Source of the DNA: an uncultured Gluconobacter sp.
GTDB lineage: Bacteria > Pseudomonadota > Alphaproteobacteria > Acetobacterales > Acetobacteraceae
Direction: 5' to 3'
DNA: 15,898 nt
NCBI GenBank assembly: GCA_937880175.1
Contig: CALFLO010000169.1
Coordinates: 1 to 15,898 of the forward strand
The position numbers were made by a program, and so were the translations under genes. The notes under the pieces were generated by a model. It saw only the letters and a list, made by a program, of their open reading frames with translations. It ran no database searches and had not been told where the DNA came from. How positions within the stretch are numbered: position 1 is the stretch's first letter; the number at the start of each line of letters is the position of its first letter. This document shows, piece after piece, positions 12,706 through 15,898 of this stretch.

Positions 12706-13632
12706 TCAGTATGTGTGGCGCAGCACATAGATCGGGCGCTGCTTCGTCTCCATATAGATACGGCCGATATATTCCCCCAGCATGCCGATACTGATGATCT
12801 GGACACTGCTGAAAAAAATGATCGCCACGAACAGGGACGCGTAACCCGGTACCGGATTGCCCCAGACGATCGTCCGGAACACGATGAAAAGCGCATAAAG
12901 AATGGCGATCAGCGCGCCCAGTGTGCCCAGATAGGTCCAGAGCCGGATGGGAGCGGAAGAAAAGCTGGTGAAGCCTTCCAGAGCAAAATTCCACAGGGAA
13001 TAGCCGGAAAACTTCGTCATTCCCGCGGCCCGGGGCGCCCGGACATAATCGATGGTGACTGTCCTGAAGCCCACCCATGCAAACAGCCCTTTCATGAAGC
13101 GCTGACGCTCGGGCAGTCTTTTGAGGGCGTCGACCACGCAACGGTCCATCAGCCGGAAATCCCCCACATTTTCCGGAATCTGGATGTGAGAGAGGCGGTT
13201 ATGCAGCGCATAGAACCAGGATGCTGTCCTGCGTTTGAGCATGCTGTCGCTGGAGCGGTCGATCCGCTTGCCCAGCACGACTTCCGCCCCTTCGCGCCAC
13301 AACTGCACCATCCGCGGGATAATGTCAGGCGGGTCCTGAAGATCGGCATCGATGATGATGACGGCATCTCCCGTCGCTGCATCGAGCCCCGCCGTCAGCG
13401 CAGCCTCCTTGCCAAAATTTCGCGACAGTTCGAGCACCCTGAAACGTCTGTCGGCTTCGGCAAACCCGATCAGCTCCCGCAGGGTACCATCGCTGCTGCC
13501 ATCATCCACGCAGATGATTTCCCAGTCCGTCTCGGCAATCCCGTCAAGAACAGGGAGGATGCTCCGCACGAAATGACTGATGGCGGCTTCTTCGTTCCAG
13601 AAAGGGACAATCAGGGAAAGCTGGCTGGCCAT
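12706..13632 (-). CDS. GT2 family polyprenyl-phosphate glycosyltransferase (GtrB/DPM1-like)
   Basis: This 308-residue protein transfers a sugar from a nucleotide donor to undecaprenyl phosphate at the inner membrane. The GT-A domain shows SLIVPFWNEE (6-15), CVDDGSSDGT (41-50), and the metal-binding D95-A-D97 in IIDADLQDPPD. Acceptor-site motifs follow: NVGDFRLMDR (155-164) and QRFMKGLFAWVGFRTV (177-192). Two C-terminal membrane helices (about 231-255 and 264-287) end in GEYIGRIYMETKQRPIY, the usual tail of GtrB-type enzymes. Length fits the family. The Shine-Dalgarno is weak. No GtrA flippase or dedicated GtrC transferase lies next to it. Its product could supply GT-C enzymes such as the one at 5029-6600; that link is speculation. 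Confidence 0.93.
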   Translation of the reverse strand: MASQLSLIVPFWNEEAAISHFVRSILPVLDGIAETDWEIICVDDGSSDGTLRELIGFAEADRRFRVLELSRNFGKEAALTAGLDAATGDAVIIIDADLQDPPDIIPRMVQLWREGAEVVLGKRIDRSSDSMLKRRTASWFYALHNRLSHIQIPENVGDFRLMDRCVVDALKRLPERQRFMKGLFAWVGFRTVTIDYVRAPRAAGMTKFSGYSLWNFALEGFTSFSSAPIRLWTYLGTLGALIAILYALFIVFRTIVWGNPVPGYASLFVAIIFFSSVQIISIGMLGEYIGRIYMETKQRPIYVLRHTY

Positions 13633-13933
13633 AGAGGGTTTCAGGTTCCAAATCGTGACAGAAAGACCATATCAGAAATAACCGCGTAACAGGCAGTCAC
13701 GACTCAGGAAAAGCACGACGCTTTTTCAGATGCGGTCGATACATGTTGTCGCCCTGCATGAGCATTGATCTTTTGCTCACAGCCGATAAGGTGCCACCCA
13801 GGAATGGCGCTACGGATCTCCATTCTGTTTCGCCCGCAACCACCAGCCCGTTGCTTTTTCAAGTGTCACCTCCCGCCAGCCTATCCGCTCATTTGCAGCA
13901 TCATGGGATGTCAGGACCGGAAACGCAGAGTAC
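13633..13933. other. Intergenic region between divergent GT2 and Mla genes
   Basis: This 301-base stretch separates divergent genes and so should hold both promoters. I see no convincing -35/-10 pair: TTGATC at 13765-13770 has no good -10 at 16-18 bases. I find no RNA gene and no intrinsic terminator. The short frames here have no ribosome binding site or recognisable product. Confidence 0.6.
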
Positions 13934-15091
13934 ATGACAGACAAGACCGAGACGCCTGCCACGCCATCACAAAGCACGACGCCACAATGGCATCTGCAGG
14001 GCGAGCAGACCGCGCCGGTCATGGTCCTGAGCGGCACCTGGCAGGCCCGGACCGGTAATATTCCCGTCTTTCCGAAGGACGGGCTGAAAAAGGCCCCCGG
14101 CGCCCATCTGTCGTTCCAGACATCCGATGTCCAGACCTGGGATACCGGGCTTGTGGCATTCCTGTGGGATCTCAAACGCGTCGCCCATGACGCTGGCATC
14201 AGTCTGGACATGCAGACGCTGCCCGGCCCGATGCGCCAGCTGCTCGAACTGCTCCCCGAAGCCCCGGACGCGCCCGTCCAGCATAAGAATCCCCGCAGTC
14301 CTTTTCTGGAAACTGTTGGCAAGCACGCCATCGCGTCGATGACAGAAGTCGGCGTTGTGTCCGAGCTCGGTGCCCTGACGGCAAAGGGGGCAGTCCAGAC
14401 TGTCCTCGGGCGCAGCCGGATGCGGATGGTCGATCTGCTGGGCAACACCGCCGATGCAGGTCCCTATGCCCTCCTCATTGTAGGGATCGTCAATTTCCTG
14501 ATCGGCGCGATCCTCGCATTCGTGGGCGCGGTCGAACTCCAGAAATTCGCCGCCGGCATATATGTTGCCAGTCTGGTTGGCATTGCGATGGTGCGCGAAA
14601 TGGCTGCCGTCATGACCGCCATCATCATGGCCGGCCGAACAGGGGGCGCCTACGCCGCGCGGATTTCGACCATGCAGGGCAACGAGGAAATCGACGCCCT
14701 GAACGTCTTTGGCATCCCGACCTCGACTTACCTGATCCTGCCGGCCGTCCTCTCGCTTATCGTCACGATGCCCTTCCTCTACCTGTATGGATGCCTCATC
14801 GGCATGCTGGGTGGGTTCGTCGTGGCCATTTCGATGCTGGACATCACGGCCGCAGGCTATTTCCATCAGACGATTACCGCTTTCGGGATCGGGCAGTTCG
14901 TGTTCGGCTTTACCAAAAGCCTCGTTTTCGGTGCTTTCATCGGCCTGACAAGCTGCCGGATCGGCCTGAAAGCCGGACGCTCGGCCGCTGATGTTGGCAT
15001 CGCGGCCACACGGGCCGTGGTCGTGGGGATCGTAGGCGTTATCGCAATCGACGCCATTTTCGCCGTCATCGCCGACGTTCTGGGGATCTGA
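13934..15091 (+). CDS. mlaE: MlaE-family ABC permease with N-terminal STAS-like domain
   Basis: This 385-residue inner-membrane protein is the permease of a lipid-transport (Mla-type) ABC system. Residues 130-385 are the MlaE domain. They include the membrane core (178-200), the signature AGRTGGAYAARISTMQGN (233-250) followed by EEIDALNVFGIP, and the C-terminal SCRIGLKAGRSAADVG (340-355). Residues about 17-112 form a soluble STAS-like domain (LSFQTSDVQTWDTGLVAFL, then ISLDMQTLPGPMRQLLELL). In E. coli this job is done by the separate MlaB protein, so here the two are fused, as in several alphaproteobacteria. The MlaF gene begins five bases after the stop. The system moves phospholipids between outer and inner membranes. 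The Shine-Dalgarno (GCAGAG) is modest. Confidence 0.93.
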   Translation: MTDKTETPATPSQSTTPQWHLQGEQTAPVMVLSGTWQARTGNIPVFPKDGLKKAPGAHLSFQTSDVQTWDTGLVAFLWDLKRVAHDAGISLDMQTLPGPMRQLLELLPEAPDAPVQHKNPRSPFLETVGKHAIASMTEVGVVSELGALTAKGAVQTVLGRSRMRMVDLLGNTADAGPYALLIVGIVNFLIGAILAFVGAVELQKFAAGIYVASLVGIAMVREMAAVMTAIIMAGRTGGAYAARISTMQGNEEIDALNVFGIPTSTYLILPAVLSLIVTMPFLYLYGCLIGMLGGFVVAISMLDITAAGYFHQTITAFGIGQFVFGFTKSLVFGAFIGLTSCRIGLKAGRSAADVGIAATRAVVVGIVGVIAIDAIFAVIADVLGI

Positions 15092-15096
15092 CCGAC

Positions 15097-15870
15097 ATGC
15101 CTGACCAGTCCCAGACCGTCCTGTCCCTGCGCGACGTTACGCTCTCCTTTGGCCCCAAGGTCATCCAGAAGAACATCTCGCTCGATGTGCGCAAGGGAAG
15201 CATCTTCGCCGTCATGGGCGGCTCGGGTTGCGGCAAGAGCACGCTTCTCAAAAGCATGATCGGCCTGTTGCGCCCGTCAGCCGGGGAATATCACGTCGGA
15301 GATGAGAACTACTGGGCCGGAGACGAAGCCCATCGCACGGATCTGAATCACCGCTTCGGCGTACTGTTCCAGAGCGGTGCACTCTGGAGTTCCATGACGA
15401 TCGGCGAGAACATCGCCCTGCCGCTTCAGATGTTCACGGATCTCAAACCCGCCGTGATCCGCAGACTGGTGGAACTGAAACTCGGCTTTGTCGGCATGTT
15501 GCAGGCGATCGATCTTTACCCCTCCGAAATCAGCGGCGGAATGCGCAAGCGCGCCGGTCTGGCCCGCGCCCTTGCGCTCGATCCGGACATCCTGTTTTTC
15601 GACGAACCCTCCGCAGGCCTCGACCCGATCACCTCCGCGCGGCTGGATGATCTGATCCTGAACCTGCGTGACGGACTGGGCGCGACGATCATCATCGTCA
15701 GCCACGAACTGCCGAGCCTGTTCCATATCGCCGATGACGGCATTTTCCTGGACCCCAGGACAAAAACCCCGATCGCCCATGGCTCGCCCCGCGATCTGCG
15801 GGACAACTGTACGGACCCACAGGTGCATGCCTTCATGCACCGTGAACGCGACGAAGAAGGAAACACGTGA
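15097..15870 (+). CDS. mlaF: Mla-type ABC transporter ATP-binding protein
   Basis: This 257-residue ATPase has every ABC motif: Walker A GGSGCGKST (41-49), Q-loop FQSGALW (Q92), signature SGGMRKR (146-152), Walker B ILFFDEPSAGLD (165-176) and the switch histidine H203 in VSHEL. The FQSGALWSSMTIGENIALPL stretch and SGGMRKR are typical of the MlaF/Ttg2A branch. It powers the permease encoded just upstream. The gene is five bases from the mlaE-like gene, and its stop overlaps the start of the next gene, so the three form one operon. Confidence 0.95.
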   Translation: MPDQSQTVLSLRDVTLSFGPKVIQKNISLDVRKGSIFAVMGGSGCGKSTLLKSMIGLLRPSAGEYHVGDENYWAGDEAHRTDLNHRFGVLFQSGALWSSMTIGENIALPLQMFTDLKPAVIRRLVELKLGFVGMLQAIDLYPSEISGGMRKRAGLARALALDPDILFFDEPSAGLDPITSARLDDLILNLRDGLGATIIIVSHELPSLFHIADDGIFLDPRTKTPIAHGSPRDLRDNCTDPQVHAFMHRERDEEGNT

Positions 15871-15898
15871 TGAACAGGCAGGCTCTTGTCGGTGCTTT
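15870..15898 (+). CDS. Start of an MlaD-like gene (cut by window end)
   Basis: An ATG at 15870 overlaps the TGA of the ATPase gene (TGATG) and has AGGA eight bases upstream. Only nine codons are visible (MNRQALVGA). In Mla operons the next gene encodes MlaD, a membrane-anchored MCE-domain lipid carrier. That identity is inferred from gene order; the sequence seen is too short to show it. Confidence 0.6.

Noticed and set aside
12618..12896. 93-codon upstream extension of the serine hydrolase frame
   Set aside because: It overlaps the 3' end of the GT2 gene in another frame; the signal sequence starting at 12617 marks the real start.
12694..13689. 331-codon open frame on the + strand
   Set aside because: Antisense to the GT2 gene, whose metal-binding and acceptor motifs are intact on the minus strand.
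13967..14866. 299-codon open frame on the - strand
   Set aside because: Antisense to the MlaE-like permease; the His/Asp-rich product is a mirror of hydrophobic codons.
1..15898. CRISPR array, tRNA, rRNA, transposase or integrase
   Set aside because: No regularly spaced repeats, no cloverleaf-like stretch and no mobile-element enzyme motif were seen on either strand.

Overview
The window looks like chromosomal DNA of an alphaproteobacterium. The GC-rich codon use, the many periplasmic enzymes with signal peptides and the Mla-type lipid transport genes fit an acetic acid bacterium (Acetobacteraceae, Gluconobacter/Acetobacter-like). That placement rests on overall resemblance only; no rRNA or other marker is present.

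Layout, left to right. (1) 1-759: the C-terminal two thirds of an MFS transporter, ending at a strong intrinsic terminator. (2) 821-3303: a LysR regulator reading rightward, divergent from a leftward pair made of a DODA/YgiD-type extradiol dioxygenase and a periplasmic YceI protein. (3) 3325-8786: a leftward run of three closely spaced envelope genes, in transcription order an M3 zinc peptidase, a polytopic GT-C-like membrane protein and an M28 zinc peptidase with a PA-type insert. (4) 8947-11420: a rightward four-gene cassette of a one-helix membrane protein, a lipoprotein, a papain-like cysteine peptidase and a second lipoprotein translationally coupled to it. (5) 11430-13632: a leftward GT2 polyprenyl-phosphate glycosyltransferase followed by a serine hydrolase of the class C beta-lactamase fold. 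(6) 13934-15898: a rightward Mla operon, with a STAS-like/MlaE permease fusion, MlaF ATPase and the first codons of an MlaD-like protein.

Most of the window is ordinary envelope housekeeping. The exception is region 4. Each of its first three genes is preceded, 17 to 21 bases before its start codon, by an intrinsic-terminator hairpin with a U tract, and two of these hairpins share an identical 21-base stretch. This terminator-RBS-gene punctuation is typical of phage late regions. The peptidase resembles, as far as I remember the family, a papain-like family found in phages and bacteria. The first terminator has no same-strand gene upstream, so the cassette may be what is left of a longer phage-like segment. 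The second lipoprotein has a layout reminiscent of Trypco2-like domains that accompany peptidases in conflict systems. I propose that region 4 is an uncharacterised phage-derived or conflict-related peptidase/lipoprotein module. Its function cannot be read from the sequence.

No tRNA, rRNA, CRISPR array, transposase or integrase was seen.
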